A stretch of DNA of 64,000 nt, taken from positions 930,001 to 994,000 of the forward strand of contig CBDBJR010000002.1 of assembly GCA_965206445.1 (NCBI GenBank), given 5' to 3'. The position numbers and the translations under genes are program-made. This document shows positions 18,062-27,229 of the stretch, one piece after another; within the stretch, counting starts at the first letter, position 1, and every line of letters starts with the position of its first letter. The notes under the pieces are model-generated. The model was not told the DNA's origin. It was given only the letters and a program-made list of their open reading frames with translations, and did no database searches. The stretch comes from CBDBJR01 sp965206445. Its GTDB lineage: Bacteria; Pseudomonadota; Gammaproteobacteria; Arenicellales; Poriferihabitantaceae.

Positions 18062-18598
18062 CTAAAATTCAACCCCTTGAACCGCCTTGATGCCGGCGTC
18101 GAACGCATGTTTGCGCTTGACCATTTCGGTCACCGTATCGGCCGCGTCGATCACCTCCGCCGGGGCGCCGCGTCCGGTGAGCAGCAAATGCAGCCAGGCG
18201 GGCTTGCGCTGACGAATGAAATCGGCAATCTCCTGGCCGCTGATCCAGCCGTAGCTGCTGCAATAATTGATCTCGTCGAGCAATACCAGGTCAAACTCCT
18301 GCGACAGTATTTTGGCCTGGCTGAATTCCCAGATTTCCCGGCTGGTTTTGATGTCCTGCTCGGGGTTTTGCGTGTCCCAGGTGAAGCCGTCGCCCATCGT
18401 ATGCCATTCGATATGCTCGAATTTATCGGCCGCCTGCTGCTCGCCGGTTTTCCATTTGCCTTTGATATACTGGATCACACAGACCCGCATGCCCCACCCG
18501 GCGGCGCGAAATACCACCCCGAATGCGCTGGATGATTTGCCCTTGCCGTCGCCGGTATGCACCAGCGTGATGCCGCGTCGCCGTTCGCGTGATTTCAT
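18062..18598 (-). CDS. cobO: Cob(I)yrinic acid a,c-diamide adenosyltransferase
   Basis: Adenosylates corrinoids in the synthesis or salvage of adenosylcobalamin. P-loop HTGDGKGKSSSAFG is at the N-terminus, then VIQYIKGKWKTGEQ, DGFTWDTQN, DLVLLDEINY (Walker B) and a KHAFDAGIKAVQGVEF end that matches BtuR/CobO. The ATG at 18598 gives 178 residues; a GTG at 18691 would add 31 residues with no family likeness. Either way the N-terminal helix seen in E. coli BtuR is shortened or altered. It is divergent from djlA. Confidence 0.9.
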   Translation of the reverse strand: MKSRERRRGITLVHTGDGKGKSSSAFGVVFRAAGWGMRVCVIQYIKGKWKTGEQQAADKFEHIEWHTMGDGFTWDTQNPEQDIKTSREIWEFSQAKILSQEFDLVLLDEINYCSSYGWISGQEIADFIRQRKPAWLHLLLTGRGAPAEVIDAADTVTEMVKRKHAFDAGIKAVQGVEF

Positions 18599-18749
18599 GT
18601 CGATTGAATGCCGTTTGGTCAGTGCGGATGATGCACGATAACCCGGCCAACTATCAAGCCCGCCGACGCGCACCGGGCAAACGGTTTTCACCCCGGTGGC
18701 GTGACAATGTAGAATACACCCCCTTAATCAGACGACGGGGAAACAGGAT

Positions 18750-19529
18750 ATGGCATGGTGGGGAAAATTCGTCGGCGGCGCACTCGGCTTCATGCTGGGC
18801 GGTCCGATAGGCGCGATGCTGGGCGCCACAATGGGGCACAATTTCGACAGCGCGGCACAGCGGAAAGGCGGCCGGCAAGCTGCGCTCGGCCAGCAGGAGC
18901 GCACGCAGGCGGCCTTTTTTGCCGCCACCTTTTCCGTGATGGGGCATATCGCCAAGGCCGACGGCCAGGTTTCCGAAAGCGAGATCGGGCTGGTGCGGCA
19001 GTTGATGGCGCAGATGCAGCTCAACCAGCAGCAAAAAGCCGCCGCCCGGCGCCTGTTCGAGCAAGGCAAAAGCCCATCGTTTCAACCCGAAGCCGTGCTG
19101 CAGCAGCTAAAGCAGGAGTGCCACCGGCGCACCACGCTGCTGCGCATGTTTGTCGAAATTCAGGTGCAGGCGGCGTTTGTCGATGGTCGGCTGGCGCCGG
19201 CGGAGCTGCGCATATTGCACTCGATTGCCGCGACACTGGGGTTTACCGCGGATGATCTGGAACAGATTATCGGCCGGATTGAAGGCGTCGAAGCCGGTGC
19301 GGCCGATCGTCCGACGCTGGAGCAGGCCTATAAAATCCTCGGCGTCAGCGCCGCCACGTCGACCGACGATATCCGCCGGGCCTATCGCAAACTGCGCAGC
19401 CGGCATCACCCGGATAAGCTGGTCTCCAAAGGGCTGCCGGAGGAAATGATCAAGCTGGCGAATGAAAAAACCCACGAAATTCAGACCGCCTGGCAACAGA
19501 TTCAACACGCCCGAAGCGATGGGGGGTAG
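18750..19529 (+). CDS. djlA: DjlA-type J-domain co-chaperone
   Basis: Membrane-anchored DnaK co-chaperone, 259 residues. A glycine-rich N-terminal transmembrane segment (FVGGALGFMLGGPIGAMLGAT) is followed by a TerB-like helical domain (near 50-165) and a C-terminal J domain (near 185-255) with the essential HPD in SRHHPDKLVSKG. DjlA is characteristic of Gammaproteobacteria. It converges on radC with 33 bp between stops, which include a short GCCCGGCCGGGC palindrome. Confidence 0.93.
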   Translation: MAWWGKFVGGALGFMLGGPIGAMLGATMGHNFDSAAQRKGGRQAALGQQERTQAAFFAATFSVMGHIAKADGQVSESEIGLVRQLMAQMQLNQQQKAAARRLFEQGKSPSFQPEAVLQQLKQECHRRTTLLRMFVEIQVQAAFVDGRLAPAELRILHSIAATLGFTADDLEQIIGRIEGVEAGAADRPTLEQAYKILGVSAATSTDDIRRAYRKLRSRHHPDKLVSKGLPEEMIKLANEKTHEIQTAWQQIQHARSDGG

Positions 19530-19562
19530 GGCGCATCGACGTGGCGGCCCGGCCGGGCAAAT

Positions 19563-20237
19563 TCAGAACAGCCCCAGTTCACTCATAGAAACACAGCCGT
19601 CGTCGCCGATCACCAGATGGTCCAGCAGTTTGACATCGACCATCGCCAGCGCATCGCGCAGCCGAATCGTCAGCGAGATGTCCGCCTGACTGGGCTCGGC
19701 AATCCCGGACGGATGATTGTGCGCCAGGATGACCGCGGCGGCGTTGCGCGCCAGCGTGTTTCGGATCACCTCGCGCGGGTAGACGGACGCGCCGTTGTGG
19801 GTGCCGACGAACAATTCTTCATAGTCCAGCACCTGATGGCGGGTGTCCAGATAGAGGATCGCGAACACCTCGCGGCTCTGGTCGCGCAGCCGGTGGGTGA
19901 GGTAATCGCCGGCTTGTTTGGGGCTGGATAACGGGCCGTCTTTGTGCAGTTTCTGCGCCAGATAGCGGTTGCCGAGCTCCACTGCCGCTTGCAGCAGGGC
20001 ATATTTGGTGATGCCGATCCCGGATATTTCGCACAGCTGCGCTTTGCTGGCGTTGAGAATCTGCCGCAGGCCGCCGAACCGGTCTATCAGATCGCGACCA
20101 ACGTCTACCGCGGTCTTGCCTTGGACGCCGGTGCGGATGAAGATAGCCAGCAATTCGGCATCGGACAGCGCGTCGGCGCCGCGCGCCAGAAGTTTTTCTC
20201 GAGGCCGCTCATCGCTCGGCCACTGGTTGATTGCCAC
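19563..20237 (-). CDS. radC: RadC-family JAB/MPN metalloprotein
   Basis: A 224-residue protein with an N-terminal helix-hairpin-helix region (SKAQLCEISGIGITKYALLQA) and a JAB domain whose zinc ligands are visible in AHNHPSG and downstream Asp (EPSQADISLT). The physiological role of RadC is unsettled. The GTG at 20237 was chosen over more upstream codons because AAGGAGGTG lies just ahead and the N-terminus AINQWPSDERPREKLL is the conserved family start. It was presumably divergent from coaBC before amtB-glnK came between them. Confidence 0.93.
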   Translation of the reverse strand: MAINQWPSDERPREKLLARGADALSDAELLAIFIRTGVQGKTAVDVGRDLIDRFGGLRQILNASKAQLCEISGIGITKYALLQAAVELGNRYLAQKLHKDGPLSSPKQAGDYLTHRLRDQSREVFAILYLDTRHQVLDYEELFVGTHNGASVYPREVIRNTLARNAAAVILAHNHPSGIAEPSQADISLTIRLRDALAMVDVKLLDHLVIGDDGCVSMSELGLF

Positions 20238-20308
20238 GGTACACCTCCTTGTGCATGGTCGCAAGTTAGGCTGCACTGTAACCATGTCTCGGCAAAAACG
20301 CAAGCGCG
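20235..20308. repeat. Duplicated radC/coaBC divergent start region, copy A
   Basis: From the radC GTG outward, this 74-bp stretch matches 24411-24485 at roughly 86 % (about ten differences). It includes the radC ribosome-binding site and an ATG followed by codons for MSRQK, the same start as coaBC, which then breaks off at the 76-bp hairpin element. It is therefore the remains of the old coaBC start facing radC. Confidence 0.85.
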
Positions 20309-20311
20309 GTC

Positions 20312-20387
20312 GAAAGGAGAACGGGTTTTCCAACCCGTTTATGTTAAAAACACGGACAGGAATGTCCGTGCTCCTGTTCCTGCTCCA
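20312..20387. repeat. 76-bp double-hairpin repeat, copy 2
   Basis: Identical to 12575-12650 except for one base in the spacer (ATG for ATT). It starts four bases after the truncated coaBC start. The 285 bp from here to amtB contain no gene; a TGTGCCC...TTTGC string near 20459 is only a weak partial match to a sigma-54 promoter. Confidence 0.85.
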
Positions 20388-20672
20388 GTGGTGCGATAAA
20401 ACGCTTTTATGTGGTAAAATATGCGCCGGATTTGCATGGCTTCTCCCGTTGGACTGAGATGTGCCCGATGTTTGCGCTTATGCAGTCCCCGCCGGGAGCG
20501 GCTGCATTACGCCCGACCACGACATTCGCGACCGGGCCGCAAACCGGATTGCTTGACATGAGCCACCGCATGCGCACCACAGACCGGGTTCTTTGCTGCC
20601 AATTGACGTATTGCTATCCCGTGCGGCCGGTTTTTACTCACCCTCACCCAGACAAACAGGAGGCTTCCTGAC

Positions 20673-21992
20673 ATGTGGTTTTTCGCAAAATGTCCGCCGC
20701 GTGAATCGCGGTTGATGATCCGGCTACTGAGTTTCTCCGGGCTGTGGCTGCTGCCCGTCGCGGCGTACGCCCAGGACGCGCTCGACAGCGGGGATACGGC
20801 CTGGATGCTGGTGGCCACTGCGCTGGTGCTGTTGATGACCCTGCCCGGGCTTGCGCTGTTCTACGGCGGGCTGGTGCGCTCCATCAACGTGCTGTCGGTG
20901 ATGATGCAGTGCTGCACGGTGGCCTGCGTCTCGTCGGTATTGTGGCTGGTCGTCGGCTACAGCATCGCCTTCGGTGACGGCGGCGCCGCCAACGCCTGGT
21001 TCGGCGGTTTCGGCAAGGCGTTCCTTGCCGGGGTCGGGGTTGACACCCTGTCGGGGACCATCCCGGAGGCGTTGTTCTGCCTGTTCCAGATGACCTTCGC
21101 GATCATCACCCCGGCCCTGATCATCGGCGCCTACGTCGAGCGCATCCGGTTCCTGCACGTGGTGATATTCAGCGGTGCCTGGATGCTGATTGTGTATGCC
21201 CCGGTGGCGCACTGGATCTGGGGCGGCGGCTTCCTCGCCGACCTCGGCGTGCTGGATTTCGCCGGCGGCCTGGTGGTGCATGCAACCGCCGCGTCCGCCG
21301 CCATGGTGCTGGTGATGATGCTCGGCTCGCGCCGCGGTTTCCCGCGCGACAGTGCGCCGCCGCACAACCCCGGCATGACCATGATCGGTGCCGCGCTGTT
21401 GTGGGTCGGGTGGTATGGCTTCAACGGCGGCAGCGCCCTGACGGCCGGCGGCGGCGCCGCAATGGCGATGCTGGTCACGCATATTTCCGCCGCCACCGCG
21501 GCGCTGGTCTGGATCGTGGTTGAATACATCCGCTTCGGCAAACCCAGCCTGGTCGGCCTGGTGACCGGCCTGATTGCCGGGCTCGCCTCGATCACCCCGG
21601 CGTCGGGGTTCGTCGGCCCCATCGGCGGCCTGTTCATCGGCCTCATCGGCGGCGTGGTCTGCTATCTGGCGGTCGGCTGGATCAAGATCAACCTGAACGT
21701 TGACGACACCCTCGATGTCTTCGCGGTGCACGGTGTCGGCGGGATCATCGGCACCCTCCTGACCGCGGTCTTCGGCGCCACCGCGTTCGGCGGCCTCGGC
21801 CTCGACACCAGCATCGGCGAGCAGTTCGTGCGCCAGCTGATCGGGGTGGCCGTCACCGTGGTATGGACCGTGCTGGCTTCCTGGCTGATCATTCTGGCGG
21901 TCAAAAAGCTGGTCGGGTTGCGGGTGGATTCGGCGGCCGAGTCCGAGGGGCTTGATTACACGACCCACGGCGAGCGTAGTTATCACTTATAG
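20673..21992 (+). CDS. amtB: Ammonium transporter
   Basis: Trimeric ammonium channel of the inner membrane, 439 residues with about eleven spans after a likely cleaved signal (ending VAAYA). Family hallmarks are present: TLPGLALFYGG near 70, the first pore His in LDFAGGLVVHATA, GWYGFNGGSAL, and the second pore His in DVFAVHGVGGIIG. The tail ends EGLDYTTHGERSYHL, which in E. coli AmtB is the part contacted by GlnK. The ATG at 20673 has AGGAGG about ten bases upstream; an inner ATG at 20715 would give a more usual signal peptide length. Order amtB-glnK is reversed relative to E. coli. Confidence 0.94.
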   Translation: MWFFAKCPPRESRLMIRLLSFSGLWLLPVAAYAQDALDSGDTAWMLVATALVLLMTLPGLALFYGGLVRSINVLSVMMQCCTVACVSSVLWLVVGYSIAFGDGGAANAWFGGFGKAFLAGVGVDTLSGTIPEALFCLFQMTFAIITPALIIGAYVERIRFLHVVIFSGAWMLIVYAPVAHWIWGGGFLADLGVLDFAGGLVVHATAASAAMVLVMMLGSRRGFPRDSAPPHNPGMTMIGAALLWVGWYGFNGGSALTAGGGAAMAMLVTHISAATAALVWIVVEYIRFGKPSLVGLVTGLIAGLASITPASGFVGPIGGLFIGLIGGVVCYLAVGWIKINLNVDDTLDVFAVHGVGGIIGTLLTAVFGATAFGGLGLDTSIGEQFVRQLIGVAVTVVWTVLASWLIILAVKKLVGLRVDSAAESEGLDYTTHGERSYHL

Positions 21993-22001
21993 GAGATTGA
22001 A

Positions 22002-22346
22002 ATGAAAATTATTATTGCAACCGTCAAACCCCACAAGTTTGACCTGGTGGTCGGGGAGCTGGCCAAAGCGGACGTGCTCGGGCTGACCACCCACGAGATT
22101 CGCGGGTTTGGCCGGGAGCGCAAGGATTCCACCGAGATTTCCCGGGGCATCGCCTACCACACCAAACTGAAGCCGATGGTGATGCTGATGGTGGCGGTCA
22201 CCGATGAACTGGTCGAGTCGACCACAAAAATCATCGCCGAGAACGCCAATACCGGCGAGATCAGCAGCGGCAAAATCTTCGTGTTGAATCTCGAAGAGGT
22301 TCTGCGCATCCGCACCGGCGAGACCGGCGAAGCGGCGCTGCTGTGA
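22002..22346 (+). CDS. glnK: PII nitrogen signalling protein
   Basis: Trimeric sensor of 2-oxoglutarate and ATP/ADP that plugs AmtB; 114 residues (112 is usual). The N-terminus MKIIIATVKPHKFD, the T-loop RGFGRERKDSTEISRGIAY and the C-terminal GEISSGKIFVL and RIRTGETGEAAL are all recognisable. The T-loop tyrosine that is uridylylated in enteric PII is kept (IAY), while the neighbouring tyrosine is Ile. Start nine bases after amtB with RBS AGGAGA, so they form one operon. The last 143 bases are repeated six more times downstream. Confidence 0.93.
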   Translation: MKIIIATVKPHKFDLVVGELAKADVLGLTTHEIRGFGRERKDSTEISRGIAYHTKLKPMVMLMVAVTDELVESTTKIIAENANTGEISSGKIFVLNLEEVLRIRTGETGEAALL

Positions 22347-24377
22347 GCCGCTGAAGCACCCGCCGGCCCGGCCCTCACCCCGGCCCTCTCCCAGAGGGAG
22401 AGGGAGTTTCCGGTTATCCCGGACGGCGAAGGCGGTTGTCGGCTTTAGCCCTCTCCCTATGGGAGAGGGTTGGGTGAGGGCCGGCAGCCCCACGTCTCTC
22501 ATCGCTCGCCACTCATGAACTGGTCGAGTCGACCACAAAAATCATCGCCGAGAACGCCAATACCGGCGAGATCAGCAGCGGCAAAATCTTCGTGTTGAAT
22601 CTCGAAGAGGTTCTGCGCATCCGCACCGGCGAGACCGGCGAAGCGGCGCTGCTGTGAGCCGCTGAAGCGCCCGCCGGCCCGGCCCTCACCCCGGCCCTCT
22701 CCCATAGGGAGAGGGAGTTTCCGGTTATCCCGGACGGCGAAGGCGGTTGTCGGCTTTAGCCCTCTCCCTATGGGAGAGGGTTGGGTGAGGGCCGGCAGCC
22801 CCACGTCTCTCATCGCTCGCCACTCATGAACTGGTCGAGTCGACCACAAAAATCATCGCCGAGAACGCCAATACCGGCGAGATCAGCAGCGGCAAGATCT
22901 TCGTGTTGAATCTCGAAGAGGTTCTGCGCATCCGCACCGGCGAGACCGGCGAAGCGGCGCTGCTGTGAGCCGCTGAAGCGCTCACCGGCCCGGCCCTCAC
23001 CCCGGCCCTCTCCCAGGGGGAGAGGGAGAGGGCGTTTCCGGTTATCCCGGAGGGCGAAGGCGGTTGTCGGCTTTAGCCCTCTCCCTATGGGAGAGGGTTG
23101 GGTGAGGGCCGGCAGCCCCACGTCTCTCATCGCTCGCCACTCATGAACTGGTCGAGTCGACCACAAAAATCATCGCCGAGAACGCCAATACCGGCGAGAT
23201 CAGCAGCGGCAAAATCTTCGTGTTGAATCTCGAAGAGGTCCTGCGCATCCGCACCGGCGAGACCGGCGAAACGGCGCTGCTGTGAGCCGCTGAAGCGCCC
23301 GCCGGCCCTCACCCCAGCCCTCTCCCAGAGGGAGAGGGAGTTTCCGGTTCTCCCGGACGGCGAAGGCGGTTGTCGGCTTTAGCCCTCTCCCTATGGGAGA
23401 GGGTTGGGTGAGGGCAGCCCCACGTCTCTCATCGCTCGCCACTCATGAACTGGTCGAGTCGACCACAAAAATCATCGCCGAGAACGCCAATACCGGCGAG
23501 ATCAGCAGCGGCAAAATCTTCGTGTTGAATCTCGAAGAGGTTCTGCGCATCCGCACCGGCGAGACCGGCGAAGCGGCGCTGCTGTGAGCCGCTGAAGCAC
23601 CCGCCGGCCCTCACCCCGGCCCTCTCCCAGAGGGAGAGGGAGTTTCCGGTTATCCAGGAGGGCGAAGGCGGTTGTCGGCTTTAGCCCTCTCCCTATGGGA
23701 GAGGGTTGGGTGAGGGCCGGCAGCCCCATGTCTCTCATCGCTCGCCACTCATGAACTGGTCGAGTCGACCACAAAAATCATCGCCGAGAACGCCAATACC
23801 GGCGAGATCAGCAGCGGCAAAATCTTCGTGTTGAATCTCGAAGAGGTTCTGCGCATCCGCACCGGCGAGACCGGCGAGACCGGCGAAACGGCGCTGCTGT
23901 GAGCCGCTGAAGCGCTCGCCGGCCCGGCCCTCACCCCGGCCCTCTCCCAGAGGGAGAGGGAGTTTCCGGTTCTCCCGGAGGGCGAAGGCGGTTGTCGGTT
24001 TTAGCCCTCTCCCTATGGGAGAGGGTTGGGTGAGGGCCGGCAGCCCCACGTCTCTCATCGCTCGCCACTCATGAACTGGTCGAGTCGACCACAAAAATCA
24101 TCGCCGAGAACGCCAATACCGGCGAGATCAGCAGCGGCAAAATCTTCGTGTTGAATCTCGAAGAGGTTCTGCGCATCCGCACCGGCGAGACCGGCGAAGC
24201 GGCGCTGCTGTGAGCCGCTGAAGCGCCCGCCGGCCCGGCCCTCACCCCGGCCCTCTCCCAGAGGGAGAGGGAGTTTCCGGCTCTCCCGGACGGCGAAGGC
24301 GGTTGTCGGCTTTAGCCCTCTCCCTATGGGAGAGGGTTGGGTGAGGGCCGGCCCACGTCTCTCATCGCTCGCCACTC
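22204..24377 (+). repeat. Seven-copy tandem array built from the glnK 3' end plus a palindromic element
   Basis: The unit starts at ATGAACTGGTCGAGTCG inside glnK (22204) and recurs at 22515, 22826, 23143, 23445, 23751 and 24071, spacing 302-320 bp. Each unit carries the last 47 codons of glnK with its TGA, then a 109-bp (in unit one) palindromic element and a short constant spacer. The reading frame is kept in each copy, and the one at 23751 has a nine-base in-frame duplication (GETGETGE). The copies have no ribosome-binding site of their own. Between 22347 and 24460 there is no other gene. Confidence 0.93.
22372..22480. repeat. MITE-like palindromic element (first of seven in the array)
   Basis: CCCTCACCC and GGGTGAGGG form the termini, with inner CCCTCTCCC...GGGAGAGGG stems on both sides of a central GGCGAAGGCGGTTGTCGG-like core. 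Similar elements close each array unit and a shorter version lies at 51981-52060. The stems could end transcription or protect glnK mRNA. Confidence 0.8.
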
Positions 24378-24410
24378 AATCCGCCAGGCGACCACCGGGT
24401 TGAATCCGCC

Positions 24411-24485
24411 CACGGCACACCTCCCTGTGCACCGGTCGCAAGTTGGGCTACACTGTGACAATGTCTCGGCAAAAATCCAGGCGCG
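24411..24485. repeat. Duplicated radC/coaBC divergent start region, copy B
   Basis: This 75-bp segment matches copy A at 20235-20308. It leads into the intact coaBC. Its left edge coincides with the position of the radC start codon (CAC on this strand), after which the similarity to radC is lost. Confidence 0.85.
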
Positions 24486-25645
24486 TGCTGGTCGGCGTTA
24501 CCGGCGGCATCGCCGCATACAAGAGCCCGGAGCTGGTGCGCCGGCTGCGGCAGCGCGGCTGTGATGTGCGCGTCATCCTGACCGACGGCGGCAGCGCGTT
24601 TATCACGCCGCTGAGTTTGCAGGCGGTCAGCGGCCATCCGGTACACCGCCGCCTGCTGGACGCCGAAGCCGAATCGACGATGCCGCATATCGAGCTGGCG
24701 CGCTGGGCCGAGCATATTGTGGTCGCACCGGCGAGCGCCCATTGCATCGCTAAACTGGCCACCGGTCAGGCCGATGATCTGCTATCGACGGTGCTGTTGG
24801 CGACCACCGCCCGGGTGTCGCTGGCGCCGGCGATGAACCGGCAAATGTGGCAGCACCCGGCCACGCAGGAGAACCTGAAAACCGTTCAGGCGCGCGGCGT
24901 CGACATTATCGGGCCGGGGCGGGGCAGCCAGGCCTGCGGTGAAACCGGGCCGGGCCGGATGAGTGAGCCGGACGACATTGCGGCGCTGATTGCCGGCCCG
25001 GCGCCGGTGCTGAGCGGCAAACGGCTGCTGATTACCGCCGGGCCGACCTTCGAGGCGATCGACCCGGTGCGCGGCATCACCAACCACAGCTCGGGCAAAA
25101 TGGGCTATGCAGTCGCGCAGGCCGGGGTTGATTGCGGCGCCGAGGTGTGCCTGATCAGCGGCCCGGTCAGCCTGACGGCGGCCGATGGGGTCGAGCGCAT
25201 CGACGTGCAATCGGCGCAGCAGATGCGCGACGCGGTGATGGCCCGGGTGGCCGCCGCCGACGTGTTCATCGGGGTGGCCGCGGTGGCGGATTATCGGCCG
25301 GTGACGGTGGCCGGGCAGAAGCTGAAAAAGCAGGCCGATTCGATGGTCATCAAGCTGACCAAAACCCCGGATATCCTGGCCGCGGTGGCGGCGCTGGAGG
25401 CACCGCCGTTCACGGTCGGGTTTGCCGCGGAAACCGAAAATATCCTGCCCAATGCGCGCAAAAAACGCGACGCGAAACGGGTCGATTTGATGGTCGCCAA
25501 CGACGTATCGCCGTCGTCGGGCACGTTTGCCGGCGATAGCAACTGCATCACCCTGATCACGCGGCAGGAGCAGGTCGCACTGGAGCGGGGGGACAAATAC
25601 AGCCTGGCGCTACAGCTGTTGCAGTACGTGGCCGGGCGGTTGTAG
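24461..25645 (+). CDS. coaBC: Bifunctional phosphopantothenoylcysteine decarboxylase/synthetase
   Basis: Two steps of coenzyme A synthesis in one chain of 394 residues. The N-terminal flavoprotein decarboxylase starts VLVGVTGGIAAYKSPELVR, with the flavin-site HIELARWAEHIVVAPASA and the catalytic PAMN segment (LAPAMNRQMW). The synthetase half begins near 180 (KRLLITAGPTFEAIDPVRGITNHSSGKMG) and has KLKKQ with the catalytic lysine near 285. The ATG at 24461 is the shared start seen in copy A; an earlier ATG at 24443 lies in the leader. Confidence 0.95.
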   Translation: MSRQKSRRVLVGVTGGIAAYKSPELVRRLRQRGCDVRVILTDGGSAFITPLSLQAVSGHPVHRRLLDAEAESTMPHIELARWAEHIVVAPASAHCIAKLATGQADDLLSTVLLATTARVSLAPAMNRQMWQHPATQENLKTVQARGVDIIGPGRGSQACGETGPGRMSEPDDIAALIAGPAPVLSGKRLLITAGPTFEAIDPVRGITNHSSGKMGYAVAQAGVDCGAEVCLISGPVSLTAADGVERIDVQSAQQMRDAVMARVAAADVFIGVAAVADYRPVTVAGQKLKKQADSMVIKLTKTPDILAAVAALEAPPFTVGFAAETENILPNARKKRDAKRVDLMVANDVSPSSGTFAGDSNCITLITRQEQVALERGDKYSLALQLLQYVAGRL

Positions 25646-25735
25646 CCGCCGGGCGGCCACTCAATCAGGCCGCAATGGCCCGCCGGTCGTGCGGCGCCGA
25701 CCCGCGCTGCACGGACACCGCCGGCAGCGCGAAAT

Positions 25736-27115
25736 TTATCCCGCCACCGGGTCAATTGGCGCCGCGTTCCAGCCGATGTGCTGCTGAATGGCGCTGGCGA
25801 GCTGAAACAGCCGGGCCTCGCCGTACGGCTTGCCGACCAACTGCACGCCCACCGGCATGCCGTTATCGGCGTGGCCGCACGGCAGCGTGATAATCGGCAG
25901 CGCGGTCATCGTCGTGGCGTAGGCGATCGCCAGCCAGCGATAATATTGCGGGATCGGCAGACCGCCATCGGCGCCGGGGTAGCGCAGCTCGGCCGGCACC
26001 GCCGAGATGCTGACCGCCGGGCAGATCAGCAACTCGACCTCGCGCATGAACTGCGCCGCCCGCTGGACAATGCCGCCCTGCACCCGCACCGCATCACGGA
26101 TTTGTGCCGCCGTCAGCTCCAGGCCGTGGCGGATATTCCACTCGATCTCGGCTTTCATCACCCCCGGATGGGCCTCCAGCGTCGGCGCCAGATTGATCGC
26201 GTATTCGTGCGCCCGCAATACGTCGAACGCGGTGTGCACGCCGGACAGATCCGGCGCCGCCGTCACCGTCTCCCAGCCGGCCGCCGCCAGACTATCGACC
26301 AGGCGGTGAAATACCGCCAGCACGTCGTCGCTGATCTGCGCCACCTCGAGGTCGGCGCTGACCGCCACCCGGGCCGGGCGCGCCGGCGTCTCGGCGGCCC
26401 GCCGCAAGGCCGGCTGCGGCTGGGCGATCATCGCATCGGCAAACAAGCCGAGGTCGGCCAGGTCGCGCGCCATCGGGCCGTCGGTGCCCAGCACGCCGAA
26501 CGGCAGACAGGCCGAATCGCTGCGCACCCGACCGGGCGAGGGGCGCAGGCTGACGACGCCGCAGAAGCTGGCCGGGGTGCGCAGCGAGCCGGCCATGTCG
26601 GAGCCGTGCGCCAGCCACGCACAACCGGCCGCCAGCGCCGCCGCGGCGCCGCCGGATGAGCCGCCGGACGCAAACCGGGTGTTGTGCGGGTTGCGGGTGA
26701 GGCCGAAGACGTCGTTGAAGGTGATGCCGCCGGTGCCAAACTCCGGCGTATTCGACTTGGCATAGACCACGCCGCCCTGCCGTTCAAGCTGCTCGACCAG
26801 CTGATCCGATTGCGCCGGGATATGGTGCGCATACAGCCGCGAGCCCGAAGTCGTGCGCACCCCTTTTACCGCCGTCAGATCCTTGATTGCCACCGGCAGC
26901 CCGCCCAGCACGCCGCGCGCCGCCGGCGGTAGCGCGGCAACCCGATCGGCCTGCCGCCGGGCATAGTCGAAGCAGCGGGTCGGCAGCGCGTTGATCGCCC
27001 CGTCCACCGCCTGAATCCGGGCTTCGAGACAATCCAGCGCCTGATGCACAGTGACGCTGCCGTCCTGCAACCGCGCGGCCATCTCGCAGGCCGAATGCCG
27101 CCAGAGTTCCTGCAT
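25736..27115 (-). CDS. Amidase signature-family hydrolase
   Basis: Soluble amide hydrolase, 459 residues. The Ser-cisSer-Lys triad is visible: Lys in GLPVAIKDLTAV near 78, cis-Ser in FASGGSSGGAAAA near 153, and the nucleophile in GSDMAGSLRTPA near 177 (Ala where most members have Gly). The substrate is unknown; family members act on simple amides, carbamates or amidated amino acids. It lies 114 bp downstream of a short-chain dehydrogenase on the same strand, possibly in one transcript. Confidence 0.9.
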   Translation of the reverse strand: MQELWRHSACEMAARLQDGSVTVHQALDCLEARIQAVDGAINALPTRCFDYARRQADRVAALPPAARGVLGGLPVAIKDLTAVKGVRTTSGSRLYAHHIPAQSDQLVEQLERQGGVVYAKSNTPEFGTGGITFNDVFGLTRNPHNTRFASGGSSGGAAAALAAGCAWLAHGSDMAGSLRTPASFCGVVSLRPSPGRVRSDSACLPFGVLGTDGPMARDLADLGLFADAMIAQPQPALRRAAETPARPARVAVSADLEVAQISDDVLAVFHRLVDSLAAAGWETVTAAPDLSGVHTAFDVLRAHEYAINLAPTLEAHPGVMKAEIEWNIRHGLELTAAQIRDAVRVQGGIVQRAAQFMREVELLICPAVSISAVPAELRYPGADGGLPIPQYYRWLAIAYATTMTALPIITLPCGHADNGMPVGVQLVGKPYGEARLFQLASAIQQHIGWNAAPIDPVAG

Positions 27116-27229
27116 CGGGGTTACGTGCCGGCGCCGTCAGCGCGGCCAGCGCCGTTTCCCGCAAGCCGCCGCATTCGCCTGACTGTCCTGCGAACACGCG
27201 GCAACCGCCCGGCGCCGAGCCGGCCGCCA

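Noticed and set aside
20455..20480. Sigma-54 promoter for amtB-glnK
   Set aside because: The TGTGCCC/TTTGC string has wrong spacing and a poor -24 match; not strong enough to call.
22515..24213. Six additional PII genes downstream of glnK
   Set aside because: Each copy lacks the first two thirds of the protein, including the T-loop, and has no ribosome-binding site. They are array units.
22372..24353. CRISPR array suggested by the regular spacing
   Set aside because: Units are about 311 bp and contain a gene fragment and a palindrome, not 23-47 bp repeats with unique spacers; no cas gene is present.
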